Shown piece by piece: positions 8,715 through 17,564 of a DNA stretch of 64,000 bases; the stretch's first letter is position 1, and each line of letters starts with the position of its first letter. The position numbers were made by a program, and so were the translations under genes. The stretch covers positions 372,001 through 436,000 of the forward strand of contig CAWAPS010000002.1 of NCBI GenBank assembly GCA_963783945.1, written 5' to 3'. This stretch comes from CAWAPS01 sp963783945. Lineage in GTDB: Bacteria > Actinomycetota > Acidimicrobiia > Acidimicrobiales > Palsa-688. The notes below the pieces were generated by a model. The model worked only from the letters and a program-made list of their open reading frames with translations. It was not told the DNA's origin and did no database searches.

Positions 8715-10454
8715 TCAGGCCGTGCGGCTGTAGACCAGCGCTACGCCATCCACCTCGGTCAGCACCGAGGCTCTCGTAGTGACCGAAGCTGGTAGGCCGG
8801 CCACCGGAAAAAGGGAGAATGAGACACTGACGGGGTGACCTGGAACGCGCTCATGGCCGAAGTAGAGCCCCCATGAGGCCGGGCTCACCGTCGTCTGTAC
8901 CCCCTCCTCGTCGAGCTGGAGCACCAAGCCGGCTGCGTACGGCCACACCGACGCGGACCCGATGGTCACGCCGGCCCACAAGTCGCTGGGGCGCAGGACC
9001 CGTTCGGCTGCGCGGGAAAGCACCGCGGTGTCTTCAGGAGGCAGATGGCGCGCCCGGGCTGAGGTGGCGTCAGCCAGCGGCCACGGACCCGAACCGATGG
9101 TCCGGTTCAGCGGGTTGAGGCCAAGGTCCGAAGCAACGGTCGCTCCCACCAGGCCAGCAGCCACGACCCAGGCGGCGATTCCGACCCGCGGGAGAGACGA
9201 ACGCCGGGGTGACGGTGAAAGCGTCAGGACCGACCGGTTCGGCTCAGCCGGGGCGAATAGAGCCGCACCGGCCGCCAGCAGCACGGCCAACGGGACGAAC
9301 GACAACCATACGGCGAAGTACAGATAGACCGGTCCGCCGCTGCGAGTCAGCGACAGGGGGCCGATCACACCGCCAACCGCCGCCGCGATCAGCAAGTAGT
9401 GGGCGAACGGCGTCTGGCGCCGGCGCCCGGTCTTGATCGCTACCGTCACGACAAGGCCGACCAGGACTGCGGCAGCCAAGAGTTCGACCGCGGTTCGGTG
9501 GACTGTCAGCACATAATCGTGGTAGCCGAAGGGCACGATGGTCAGGGCATCAGCCGAGACCCGGAGGGCGACTGCCCAGGTGGCGCTCGGGTGCGGACCG
9601 GTAAAGAACGTCCACAAGAGCTGAAGGTTGTTCGGCCGGTCTCGGTCCAGCTCGACCACCGGCGGCAACCAGAGGAGTCCCAAGGCCACCAGACCGACCC
9701 AATGCCCGACCGGCCAGCGGAGTGCTCTACCCCGGCCGAGGCCCTTGGCCACCATGGAAACGACGAGTGCCGCGCTCATCACAATCACGACAGCGGCAGT
9801 CGCGATGTGGGTCTGGATCTCGTACGACCCGACCACCAGGGCCCAGATGCCGCTCCCCACCGAGCCGGTCATGGCCGATGCCCACAGCACCACGAAGAGG
9901 ATCATGGGGGCCACGATCAGGTATGGGTTCCACGGTTCTCGCAAAGTCCCCAGGCCAACGCACAAGCAGAAGGCGTTAATCGATAGCGCAGCCCAGAGTG
10001 CGCTCCTCGGACCGGCCCGGTGCCAGACCACCGCGACCGATGCGGTGAGAGCCGCCAGGTTGATGACAACCGCACCCAGATACAGGCCGGACCCGGACGA
10101 CCCCAGCAGTCGCACAAACGGCGCTAACAAATAGAAGACCGCAGGGCCCGGATGGTGAAACCCGGCCCGGCTATATGGGCCGACCAGTTGATCCAAGTGG
10201 GCGGCGCGGCGTGCCGCCAGGTCCATCAGTGCCTGATCGCCGTAGAGCACGACAGGGGGCCGGGTGACCAGGATCCTCGCCGCCTCGACCCACAGGGGAG
10301 CTCCGACGGCAAGGAGAGCGAACCATCCGAGCCACGAGCCTCTCCGCCGCAGCCCCTCGGGCCCCGCTCCTGACCAGCTGAGCCAGGCCCGACTAGGGCG
10401 TCGCGACTCGTTCAGCGCGACCGTCTTGCCCCACCTCGGGCTTGTTCCCGCCAC
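8715..10454 (-). CDS. GT-C-like polytopic membrane glycosyltransferase (putative)
   Basis: 579 residues with roughly ten to twelve hydrophobic segments and a C-terminal soluble domain (about residues 430-579). The first extracytoplasmic loop, with YGDQALMDLAARRAAHLDQL and then GPYSRAGFHHPGPAVFYLLA, resembles GT-C fold enzymes that take sugars from polyprenyl phosphates. A GTG start at 10454 overlaps the DoxX gene by 62 nt; a later start is possible because no clear ribosome site is seen. Next to dprE1/ubiA, a role in transferring a polyprenyl-linked pentose is a reasonable inference. Confidence 0.72.
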   Translation of the reverse strand: MAGTSPRWGKTVALNESRRPSRAWLSWSGAGPEGLRRRGSWLGWFALLAVGAPLWVEAARILVTRPPVVLYGDQALMDLAARRAAHLDQLVGPYSRAGFHHPGPAVFYLLAPFVRLLGSSGSGLYLGAVVINLAALTASVAVVWHRAGPRSALWAALSINAFCLCVGLGTLREPWNPYLIVAPMILFVVLWASAMTGSVGSGIWALVVGSYEIQTHIATAAVVIVMSAALVVSMVAKGLGRGRALRWPVGHWVGLVALGLLWLPPVVELDRDRPNNLQLLWTFFTGPHPSATWAVALRVSADALTIVPFGYHDYVLTVHRTAVELLAAAVLVGLVVTVAIKTGRRRQTPFAHYLLIAAAVGGVIGPLSLTRSGGPVYLYFAVWLSFVPLAVLLAAGAALFAPAEPNRSVLTLSPSPRRSSLPRVGIAAWVVAAGLVGATVASDLGLNPLNRTIGSGPWPLADATSARARHLPPEDTAVLSRAAERVLRPSDLWAGVTIGSASVWPYAAGLVLQLDEEGVQTTVSPASWGLYFGHERVPGHPVSVSFSLFPVAGLPASVTTRASVLTEVDGVALVYSRTA

Positions 10455-10971
10455 CCGTGGCGCGATGTTGACCCGGGCGTCGCCTCTCCCACCACGAGCG
10501 GGTCACGAAGTCGAGGGACAAGCGGCCGGTCCCGAGGGCCGCGACCACGAATGCCAGGGAGGCGAGAGCCAGGTTCAGCTCGTATCCGCCGCCTGTCCGG
10601 TTCGACGCGATGCCGTTAGCCCAGGTAACAGTGGCCATGGCCATCGCCATGTCTCCGACGAGTCCGAGAGCAGCCAGGCGACCGAAAATCCCCAGGCCGA
10701 CCGCGATGCCGCCGAAGAACTCGATTATCCCGCCCAGGACGGCGAAGAACGTCCCCGGATGCAGGTGGGCGACAGTGCTGTAGAAGATCGACGAGTTGTG
10801 TATCCCGGCCCCGCCGAACGCCCCGAACAGGGTGTACGCGCCGTGGTAGACGAAGATCCAGGCCAGACCCACCCGGGCCACGAGGAGGGCGGCGTCGCGA
10901 GCGGCTTCGCTTCTCTTCATCTCCTGCGATGCCATGTAGGCCCTACTAATCCGATCCGGAACCTTCATCAC
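10393..10971 (-). CDS. DoxX family membrane protein
   Basis: 192 residues, four transmembrane helices. The RVGLAWIFVYHGAYTLFG start, HLHPGTFFAVLGGIIEFFGG helix and GLVGDMAMAMATV helix are typical of DoxX/SURF4-like proteins. Family members accompany redox or cell-envelope genes but have no single defined function. It overlaps the GT-C-like gene by 62 nt, which suggests translational coupling, and follows dprE1 after 180 nt. Confidence 0.87.
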   Translation of the reverse strand: MMKVPDRISRAYMASQEMKRSEAARDAALLVARVGLAWIFVYHGAYTLFGAFGGAGIHNSSIFYSTVAHLHPGTFFAVLGGIIEFFGGIAVGLGIFGRLAALGLVGDMAMAMATVTWANGIASNRTGGGYELNLALASLAFVVAALGTGRLSLDFVTRSWWERRRPGQHRATGGGNKPEVGQDGRAERVATP

Positions 10972-11151
10972 TGTCGGACCTCCAATCCGCTCCGCAACCG
11001 GAAGGTTGCTCCAGCTAGTACGAGACGTCGGCGCTCGACGGAGCTATTCTCATTCTTCCCTTTCGTCGGGCGGTCGTCGAGGGTCACCCCACTTCTGGGC
11101 ATAGATACGTACGGCGGCGGTTCTCGGTTCTCCCGATCACAGCACGAGCCC

Positions 11152-12528
11152 TTACAACCGCCGCAGCCGCCCAGTAAGGCCGAGGCGGCGAGACAGGTCC
11201 GAGTTGAGTTGGTCGTCGGGATCGAGTCGGTCACGTACCGCCCGCCACTCGGGCAGCCGGGGGTACATGGCCTCGAGGAGATCAGGACGAAGGCGCGAGT
11301 CCTTGGTGAGATACACCCTGCCGCCCGCTGCCGCGACCTGTTCGTCGAGGTGGTCCAGCTTCGACTCCAGCGCCTCGAGTCGGGTAGCGGACGAGCCGAG
11401 GGGAATGTCCACCGCCAGGGTCCAGCCCGCCGTGGGAAACGAGAGCGGGGAGGGGTTCGCGGCACCGAATCGTTTGAGCACGGCAAGAGAAACGGCCATC
11501 CCCTCGGTCGCCAGTGACACCAGGGCGCTCCCCAAAACGTCGGCGCGGCGTTCTGGCACCACGAATTGGTACTGCAGGAAACCCCGCTTCCCATAGAGCC
11601 GATTCCAGTTCTGCACCCGGTCGAGCGGGTGGAAGAAGGCCGCCAGAGGCACCGACCTCCCCTCTGTCTGGGCGGGGTTGCGGCTGTACCTGAACCGGTT
11701 GAAGGCCTCGACCGTCACCCGATTGACCAATCCGCCCGGCACCCACGGCGGTACCGCGGCGAGAACCCTGGTGGAGAATCGCAGTCCGTCTGAAGGACAC
11801 CGAGCCGATACGGCCTCACCATGTTCGGCCGTCTCCAGGATCGCCCGACCCATCTGCCGGCCGTGAGCCCGGGTGTCGATCCAGGCCACTGTGTAGCGGC
11901 GGTGGCGATCGGCCCGGGCCATACGCTCCAACAAGGTGTCGAGGTCGCGGATCTTCTCGGTGTCGACCCGCATACAGGTGGTTTGGATCGGAACCAGCCG
12001 AAGGGTGGCCTCGAGAATCAAACCTGTCAGTCCCATGCCCCCGACCGTCGCCCAGAAGGCTTCCGGTTCCTTGCCCGGCCCGGTGGTTATGACCCCTCGA
12101 CCGGGCGACGCCAGGGTCAACTGCTCGACGTGGGCGCCGAACGTGCCGTCGCGATGGTGATTCTTGCCGTGAACGTCGGAGGCTATTGCTCCACCCACGG
12201 TGACCGATCGGGTCCCGGGGGTGACTGCAGGCCACCACCCCAAGGGCACAGACGCCGTCATGAGCTGGTCGAGGCTGACCCCGGCCTCTACTCGTGCCAA
12301 CCCTCGCCGCGGATCCAACTCGACGATGGCGGTTAGCCCGGCCGTCGATATCACCGTGCCGCCTGCGTTCTGGGCGGCGTCGCCATAGGAGCGGCCGAGT
12401 CCCCTCGGGATGACGCCTCTCCTTTGGGGCGCTTCCAGGGCGAGAATGGCGTCGGATCGGCTGGTCGGGGTGACAACACGGCTCGCTGTGCCAGTCCCCC
12501 GACCCCAACCCACCAACATCTCGGTCAC
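11152..12528 (-). CDS. dprE1: Decaprenylphosphoryl-beta-D-ribose oxidase homologue
   Basis: 458 residues, FAD-linked oxidase (FAD_binding_4 N-terminal, ALO-like C-terminal). Signature segments GWGRGTGTASRV, PRGLGRSYGDAAQNAGG, GKNHHRDGTFG and AMYPRLPEW match DprE1, which oxidises the 2'-OH of decaprenylphosphoryl ribose as the first half of epimerisation to the arabinose donor. The residue matching the benzothiazinone-reactive Cys387 of the M. tuberculosis enzyme is Ala (GWTLAVDIPL). It starts 19 nt after ubiA; the reductase partner dprE2 is not in the window. Confidence 0.92.
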   Translation of the reverse strand: MTEMLVGWGRGTGTASRVVTPTSRSDAILALEAPQRRGVIPRGLGRSYGDAAQNAGGTVISTAGLTAIVELDPRRGLARVEAGVSLDQLMTASVPLGWWPAVTPGTRSVTVGGAIASDVHGKNHHRDGTFGAHVEQLTLASPGRGVITTGPGKEPEAFWATVGGMGLTGLILEATLRLVPIQTTCMRVDTEKIRDLDTLLERMARADRHRRYTVAWIDTRAHGRQMGRAILETAEHGEAVSARCPSDGLRFSTRVLAAVPPWVPGGLVNRVTVEAFNRFRYSRNPAQTEGRSVPLAAFFHPLDRVQNWNRLYGKRGFLQYQFVVPERRADVLGSALVSLATEGMAVSLAVLKRFGAANPSPLSFPTAGWTLAVDIPLGSSATRLEALESKLDHLDEQVAAAGGRVYLTKDSRLRPDLLEAMYPRLPEWRAVRDRLDPDDQLNSDLSRRLGLTGRLRRL

Positions 12529-12547
12529 ATTTGCCCCGCCGGCGAAC

Positions 12548-13525
12548 TCAACCGGTGTACACGCCCAGCGCGAACACCGCCACCCAGCCTACGACCAGGA
12601 GTTGCAGGATCCGATTCGACAAGAAGACATCCTCGGGCCGGCCTCCACCCCCCGCATCGCTGATCCGGAGGTAACCCGCCACCGCGAGAACGAAGGGGAC
12701 AACAGACAGCCAGTCCGCGATGGCGCCGGCGCGGTGGAAGGAGAGCGGCTGCCGGCCGACGGCCCAGAAGACGTAGGCGGAGATGGCGATGAGGCCCGAG
12801 GCGACGCTCAACCAACGAAGAAAGTCCGAACTGTACAAGCCCAGAGAGCGGCGATGGGCAACGCGGTCGCTTCCAAGCTCCAGAATTTCGGCGTACCGTT
12901 TCCCCGCAACGATCAACAGAGATCCGAACGTTGTCACCAAGAGCAACCAGGAAGACGTCGGTACCCCGACTGCGGCTGCTCCGGCCAGGACGCGCAGCAC
13001 GAAACCCGAGGCGACCCCGGCCAGGTCGACAACCGGCACGTGCTTCAGCCGCAACGAATACGCCAACTGGACGGCTACGTAGATCGCGCAGATCAGGAGC
13101 ACCCGCCAACCCAGGAAAGCGGACGCGCTCAGGCCGCACACGAGCAATATTCCGCCCGCGACAGTTGCCAATCCAGGGGACACGGTTCCCGCCGCCACGG
13201 GGCGCATCCGCTTCCGGGGGTGACAACGGTCGGCTCCGGCGTCGACCACGTCGTTCACGAGATACACGCCTGACGCCAGGGCGCAAAAACCCGCGAGCAC
13301 CCCGACAACTCGCAAATCGTACTGTGACCGGACGAGAATGCCCGCCGCCCCAGGTGCCGCGAGAACCAGCAGGTTCTTCACCCACTGCCTTGGTCGCCCG
13401 CCGCGCAGAATCTCCGAGAGCGTGGACGGGCCGAACCACCGTCGCGGCGTCCCGTCGCTCCTCCCGCGTGCATCCGGAAGCAGCGTCACCGGTGGTGAGA
13501 TGCGGGTGGCGACGGGGGTTGACAT
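12548..13525 (-). CDS. ubiA: Decaprenyl-phosphate phosphoribosyltransferase (UbiA family)
   Basis: 325 residues with about nine membrane helices. RPRQWVKNLLVLAAP at the start, the Mg-diphosphate motif YLVNDVVDAGADRCHP (NDxxDxxxD) and the second loop GKRYAEILELG are typical of the Rv3806c-like group that couples PRPP to polyprenyl phosphate. Start ATG 13525 is preceded by a GGGGGGAG ribosome site. It heads the ubiA-dprE1 pair; together they would make polyprenylphosphoryl ribose and its keto form. Confidence 0.9.
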   Translation of the reverse strand: MSTPVATRISPPVTLLPDARGRSDGTPRRWFGPSTLSEILRGGRPRQWVKNLLVLAAPGAAGILVRSQYDLRVVGVLAGFCALASGVYLVNDVVDAGADRCHPRKRMRPVAAGTVSPGLATVAGGILLVCGLSASAFLGWRVLLICAIYVAVQLAYSLRLKHVPVVDLAGVASGFVLRVLAGAAAVGVPTSSWLLLVTTFGSLLIVAGKRYAEILELGSDRVAHRRSLGLYSSDFLRWLSVASGLIAISAYVFWAVGRQPLSFHRAGAIADWLSVVPFVLAVAGYLRISDAGGGGRPEDVFLSNRILQLLVVGWVAVFALGVYTG

Positions 13526-13540
13526 TTCTCCCCCCTAGAT

Positions 13541-13552
13541 ACGCAACTGCGT
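13541..13552. promoter_or_regulatory. Short palindrome between ubiA and the SnoaL-like gene
   Basis: ACGCAACTGCGT, 5-bp arms with a 2-nt centre, lies 16 nt upstream of ubiA and 97 nt upstream of the divergent SnoaL-like gene. It could be an operator; it is short enough to be chance. Confidence 0.25.
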
Positions 13553-13648
13553 CCCGCATGGTTCTAACCGAGGAGCTTTCTCATGCTCTCCCGCCAAGAT
13601 CCCGACCGAAGGGCAATGGCATTCACGGATATGTAGCCTGGTGCGGGC

Positions 13649-14125
13649 GTGGCTGACTCCGATGTCCTCGAGTTGAACCGACTCGCCTACCGCTATGCCG
13701 CCGCGGTCGACGCCTGCGACGTCGACGGGTTCCTCGACGTGTTCGAGGTCGACGCCCGGCTGCGAAGCTATCAGTCCGGTGCCGAGGAGCCGTTCGCCGA
13801 CCTGGTCGGCCACGATCAGCTGGCCACGATTCCGTCGACGATCCGCGACATGTTCGGCGCCACGTTCCACCAGATGACGAATCACGTCGTCGACGTCGAC
13901 GCCGACATCGCTACCGGATCGCTTCTGTGCACGGCCCGACACCTAAGTAGGGAACCTGACGACCAAATGGCCGTGGTCGTAGTGATTCGCTATACCGATC
14001 GCTACACTCGGCGCTCGGGCGCGTGGCGGATCGCCGAACGGCAAATTCGATTCCTCTGGACCGAGCGCCATACAGTCGTCGACGACTCGCACGTCACCAG
14101 CAAGCGAGGTCCCGACAGCGGTTGA
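13649..14125 (+). CDS. SnoaL-like/NTF2-like domain protein
   Basis: 158 residues of the cone-shaped alpha+beta NTF2-like fold: N-terminal LNRLAYRYAAAVDACDVDGF with the D-x-D seen in SnoaL_4, HQMTNHVVDVDAD in the middle strand and YTDRYTRRSGAWRIAERQIRF at the end (typical WrI.eR). Members are isomerases, dehydratases or hydrolytic helpers in aromatic/steroid catabolism; activity here is unknown. GTG start at 13649. The dioxygenase follows after 24 nt, so the two are probably one transcript. Confidence 0.86.
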   Translation: MADSDVLELNRLAYRYAAAVDACDVDGFLDVFEVDARLRSYQSGAEEPFADLVGHDQLATIPSTIRDMFGATFHQMTNHVVDVDADIATGSLLCTARHLSREPDDQMAVVVVIRYTDRYTRRSGAWRIAERQIRFLWTERHTVVDDSHVTSKRGPDSG

Positions 14126-14149
14126 ACGGTATAGGAGCGGGGGAGCGCG

Positions 14150-14980
14150 ATGACGCAGACCGCGGTGGAAGTACAGCCCATCACACCGGCCCTGGGAGCG
14201 GTCGTCAGTGGCGTCGACGTCGCCAGGCCGCTCGCACCTGAGGCGGCGGGGAGGATACGGCGGGCCGTGCTCGAGCACGGTGTCGTCTTCGTCCGGGGCC
14301 AGGACCTCTCACGATCTCAGATGCTGGCCTTCATGGCGAACTTCGGAACGCCGTGCATGGAACCGTTCGCCGCCATCGATCAACCTATCCCGCCGGAACA
14401 AACGATAATCGACATGCCCACCTTGCCCAACCGCCGGGCCACCGCGGTCTGGCACATCGACTCGTCGCTCGCCCCCGAGCCGGCGAGCCTTATCGCCCTC
14501 CGCGCCCTGGAGCTCCCCCCCTCCGGAGGCGACACGTGCTGGGCCAGCATGTATGCGGCGTATGACGCGCTATCCGGACCCCTCCAGAAGATGCTCGACG
14601 GGCTGACGGCTCTGCACTCCGCATTCAAGGTGCTGCCGCTCCTGGACGGATCGAACTCCGGGTATCTGCAGGAGGACATGAGGAACGTCCATCCGGTGAT
14701 CAGGGTCCACCCGGAGACGGGGCGGAAGGCCCTGTTCGTGGACGAGCTGTGGACGGAGCGGATCATAGAGCTGGAAGCCGACGAGAGCGCCTACCTTCTG
14801 GCGTTCCTCTTCGAGCACATCAAGTCGCCTGCGTTCTCGATTCGCTGGCAGTGGCAGGTGAACGACCTGGCCCTTTGGGACAACAGATCCTTCCAGCACT
14901 ATGCCGTCAACGACTACCAGGCGACGCGGGTCATGCAGAAGAGTCTCCTGGCCGGTGAACGACCGTACGGGCCTCTCTGA
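14150..14980 (+). CDS. TauD/TfdA family Fe(II)/2-oxoglutarate dioxygenase
   Basis: 276 residues. The iron site is visible as WHIDSS (HxD) and the distal His in RSFQHYAVNDY, with a 2-oxoglutarate-binding Arg following (ATRVMQ). The N-terminal LGAVVSGVDVARPL and VVFVRGQDLS strands are typical. The ribosome site GGAGCGGGGGAGCGCG precedes the ATG. Substrates in the family are sulfonates, phenoxyacids, sulfate esters and others; nothing here is specific. Lies between the SnoaL-like and amidohydrolase genes. Confidence 0.92.
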   Translation: MTQTAVEVQPITPALGAVVSGVDVARPLAPEAAGRIRRAVLEHGVVFVRGQDLSRSQMLAFMANFGTPCMEPFAAIDQPIPPEQTIIDMPTLPNRRATAVWHIDSSLAPEPASLIALRALELPPSGGDTCWASMYAAYDALSGPLQKMLDGLTALHSAFKVLPLLDGSNSGYLQEDMRNVHPVIRVHPETGRKALFVDELWTERIIELEADESAYLLAFLFEHIKSPAFSIRWQWQVNDLALWDNRSFQHYAVNDYQATRVMQKSLLAGERPYGPL

Positions 14981-15042
14981 GTCCAGTCGATCCCGTCGGG
15001 CGTAGCAGGAAGCGGGACGGCACATGGACCAAAGGGCAATTC

Positions 15043-15072
15043 TTGACACATTTGCAGTGACCACCCTAGGTT
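15043..15072 (+). promoter_or_regulatory. Sigma70-like promoter of the 15160 amidohydrolase operon
   Basis: TTGACA (15043-15048), 18-nt spacer, TAGGTT (15067-15072), about 88 nt upstream of the amidohydrolase start. The -35 is a perfect consensus. A TGGGA/TCCCA palindrome sits immediately downstream over the expected transcription start. Confidence 0.6.
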
Positions 15073-15076
15073 TTGG

Positions 15077-15091
15077 TGGGATTTCGTCCCA
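15077..15091. promoter_or_regulatory. Operator-like palindrome at the transcription start
   Basis: TGGGATTTCGTCCCA: 5-bp perfect arms separated by 5 nt, starting 4 nt after the -10 box, where a bound repressor would block initiation. The TetR gene at 17565, two genes downstream, is the nearest candidate regulator. Inference. Confidence 0.45.
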
Positions 15092-15159
15092 ATCATTTCG
15101 CGATCCGTACCCTCAGGCCGCATTCATCCGACCGCAGCAACACCGAAGGAGCTCAGCCC

Positions 15160-16662
15160 ATGACCGCGACTCAGGACCGGCCGACCCATTCCATCAAGGG
15201 ACAGGTGGATCACCCGATCATCGATGCCGACGCGCACTGGCTGGAACCGCTGCCCGTCTTCTACGACTTCGTCGCCACAGCGGGTGGTCCCGGAGCCGTG
15301 GACAGGTTCCGCCAGGCCTTCCAGGGGCACGGTGCCGCCCACAATCCGGCGTCGGCGAATAACTGGTACGACGCCACGGAGAAGGAGCGTCTCTCGAAGC
15401 GCATCGTGCGCCCCGGGTTCTGGTCGTTTCCGTCGGAGGTCGTCGACTTTGCGACCGCATCCCTTCCCAACCTGCTCAACGAGCGCCTCGACGAGCTGGG
15501 TATCGACTACGCAGTCGTCTACCCGACTTCGTCCATTCCTGCCATGTGCGAAGCCCGCCAGGACATACGCCGCCTGTGGTGCCGGGCGTACAACCTGATG
15601 GTGGCAGAGCTGTTCGCCAACCACCGGGCTTCGATGACCCCGGCGGCGATGATACCGACCCACACCCCCGAGGAGGCTATCGAGGAGCTGTCGTTCGTGA
15701 CCGGCGAGCTCGGACTGAAATCGATGGTGATCTACGGGCATGTGTTGCGTGACCTGCCAGCTGATGAGACCGGGAGGACCGGGCAGCGCTGGAGCTCCTG
15801 GATCGACTTTCTGGCCATGGACAGCATTCATAACTACGATCCGTTTTGGGCTGCGTGCGTCCAGCATCGGGTGCCGGTCACCGCCCACGGGTTGTCGGTG
15901 GGGTGGCCCAACATGTCTTCACCGACGAGCTACATGTTCAATCACATCGGCCTGTTCGGGATCGCCAATTACTCCTTCTGCAAGGCCCTGGTGCTCGGGG
16001 GGGTCCCGCGGCGATTCCCTGAGCTACGATTCGGCTTTCTCGAAAGCGGCGTCGCCTGGGCCTGCCAGTTGTACGCCGACACCCTTGCCCACTACCAGTT
16101 GCGTAACGTCAAGGCTTTGGACAAGCACCTCAGGCCAACCAACCTGGATCTGGACCGGTTTGAGGAGCTTTGGACCTCCTATGCCGATCCGGGCTGGGCG
16201 GACAAGATCGACCAGCTCATTCGGTCTCCGTGGGCCGGCCCGAGCGCGTCAACCACGGGAGAGCCCATTCCGATCGCCCGGATGACTGAGCGCGACGCCG
16301 GGGTAAACGAGTTCGCCCGCATGGGCGGACCCACCGAGCTCAAGGCCATGTTCGCCGGCAGCTTCTTCTTTGGTGCCGAGGCCGAAGACCGCACCACTGC
16401 GTTCGCCTTTGATAACCCTCTCGGTTTTGATTTTGCCCCGACGCTGGGGTCCGACATCGGCCATTGGGACGTCTCGGTGATGGCAGATGTCATGACCGAG
16501 GCTTACGAGCTCGTGACCGACGGAGTACTCACCGAATCCCAGTTCAAGTCCTTCGTCTATAGCAATCCGGCCCGGCTCTACAGGGACCAGAATCCCGAGT
16601 TCTTCGACGGTACCGTCGTTGAATCGCAGGTCGCGTCCTCTTTCTCAACGTCAGGATCATGA
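15160..16662 (+). CDS. Amidohydrolase family 2 (PF04909-like) metal-dependent hydrolase
   Basis: 500 residues, TIM-barrel type. The N-terminal metal motif is HPIIDADAHWLEP, the barrel His is likely in VPVTAHGLSVGWP, and the late Asp in SDIGHWDVSVM. Members hydrolyse or decarboxylate ring-cleavage and aromatic-acid intermediates. Longer than the usual 300-400 residues because of insertions at about residues 55-110 and 320-400. Start ATG 15160 follows GAAGGAG. Its stop overlaps the next start (ATGA). Strongest promoter of this region lies upstream. Confidence 0.88.
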   Translation: MTATQDRPTHSIKGQVDHPIIDADAHWLEPLPVFYDFVATAGGPGAVDRFRQAFQGHGAAHNPASANNWYDATEKERLSKRIVRPGFWSFPSEVVDFATASLPNLLNERLDELGIDYAVVYPTSSIPAMCEARQDIRRLWCRAYNLMVAELFANHRASMTPAAMIPTHTPEEAIEELSFVTGELGLKSMVIYGHVLRDLPADETGRTGQRWSSWIDFLAMDSIHNYDPFWAACVQHRVPVTAHGLSVGWPNMSSPTSYMFNHIGLFGIANYSFCKALVLGGVPRRFPELRFGFLESGVAWACQLYADTLAHYQLRNVKALDKHLRPTNLDLDRFEELWTSYADPGWADKIDQLIRSPWAGPSASTTGEPIPIARMTERDAGVNEFARMGGPTELKAMFAGSFFFGAEAEDRTTAFAFDNPLGFDFAPTLGSDIGHWDVSVMADVMTEAYELVTDGVLTESQFKSFVYSNPARLYRDQNPEFFDGTVVESQVASSFSTSGS

Positions 16663-17477
16663 TGCACACTCCGGCCAGCCCCTATGCCTTGCTCGCCATG
16701 GAGGGTCCCTACGACGTCGCCATCGGCTGCGCGCTTATCGCCCTGATCGAACCGAACGAGGGCGGTGACTGGGAATACAACCGCTGGTACGAGGACGAGC
16801 ACATGCCGGCGGCCATGGCTCTGCCATGGAAGTTTGCCGGGCGGCGCTGGGTGTCTCCTCGCGACCTCCAGGCCCTGCGCTATCCGCCCGATTCGCCGGT
16901 CGCCCACCCGCTGTCTGCGGGCAAGTACCTCTCGGTCTACTGGCTTACCGCCGGACGTTACCAGGACCACACCCACTGGTCGGTGGCCAAGCACCAGCGA
17001 GACAGGGAGGCAGGACGGTATTACTTCGAGTCGAGGCGGGTCTACATGTCGTTTCCGGCCTACGCAGGAGTGGTCTACCGGGACGAGCGTGGGCCGCGGG
17101 ACATCCACGCACTGAGCTACCCGTACGAAGGGTTGGTCCTCGAGGTCTTCGAACCGACCGACGACCGCGCCACGCTCAAGGAATGGCTCCGCGAGGAGTA
17201 CCTCCCCCGACGGCTCGCCGGGTCACCGATTGCCATGACCCTCATGTTCGAGCCCAATCCCGAGCGCGTTCGCGAAGACTCGGATGAAGGGTACGGACTG
17301 GAGCGGTTCGTGACCCTACTGTCGTTCGTCGAAGTGCGACCGCCACAGTGTTGGGCGACGAAGTTCGCAGGCACTGGTGATGCTGTCGCCGCCACCGGGC
17401 TGGGTCGCTGCGTCCTTTCTGCCCCCTTCCACCCGACGCTGCCAGGAACGGATGCGTACGTAGACGAGCTGCGCTGA
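16659..17477 (+). CDS. Tandem EthD-like (dimeric alpha-beta barrel) domain protein, function unknown
   Basis: 272 residues. First half contains EYNRWYEDEHMP, the pattern of EthD/ferredoxin-like dimeric barrels; the second half has LKEWLREEYLPRRLAG followed by a strand, which looks like a repeat of the same module. EthD proteins help P450-based ether degradation in some actinobacteria, but no activity is established here. Translationally coupled to the amidohydrolase (4-nt overlap), so it acts in the same process. Confidence 0.7.
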   Translation: MMHTPASPYALLAMEGPYDVAIGCALIALIEPNEGGDWEYNRWYEDEHMPAAMALPWKFAGRRWVSPRDLQALRYPPDSPVAHPLSAGKYLSVYWLTAGRYQDHTHWSVAKHQRDREAGRYYFESRRVYMSFPAYAGVVYRDERGPRDIHALSYPYEGLVLEVFEPTDDRATLKEWLREEYLPRRLAGSPIAMTLMFEPNPERVREDSDEGYGLERFVTLLSFVEVRPPQCWATKFAGTGDAVAATGLGRCVLSAPFHPTLPGTDAYVDELR

Positions 17478-17564
17478 ACCGTTTGCACTGCGGTCTGAAA
17501 TTGACAGCTGATCCCGACGCCCGTCGCCGGGCTTCGCCCCCTGCACGGTCATACTTGAAGGGCA

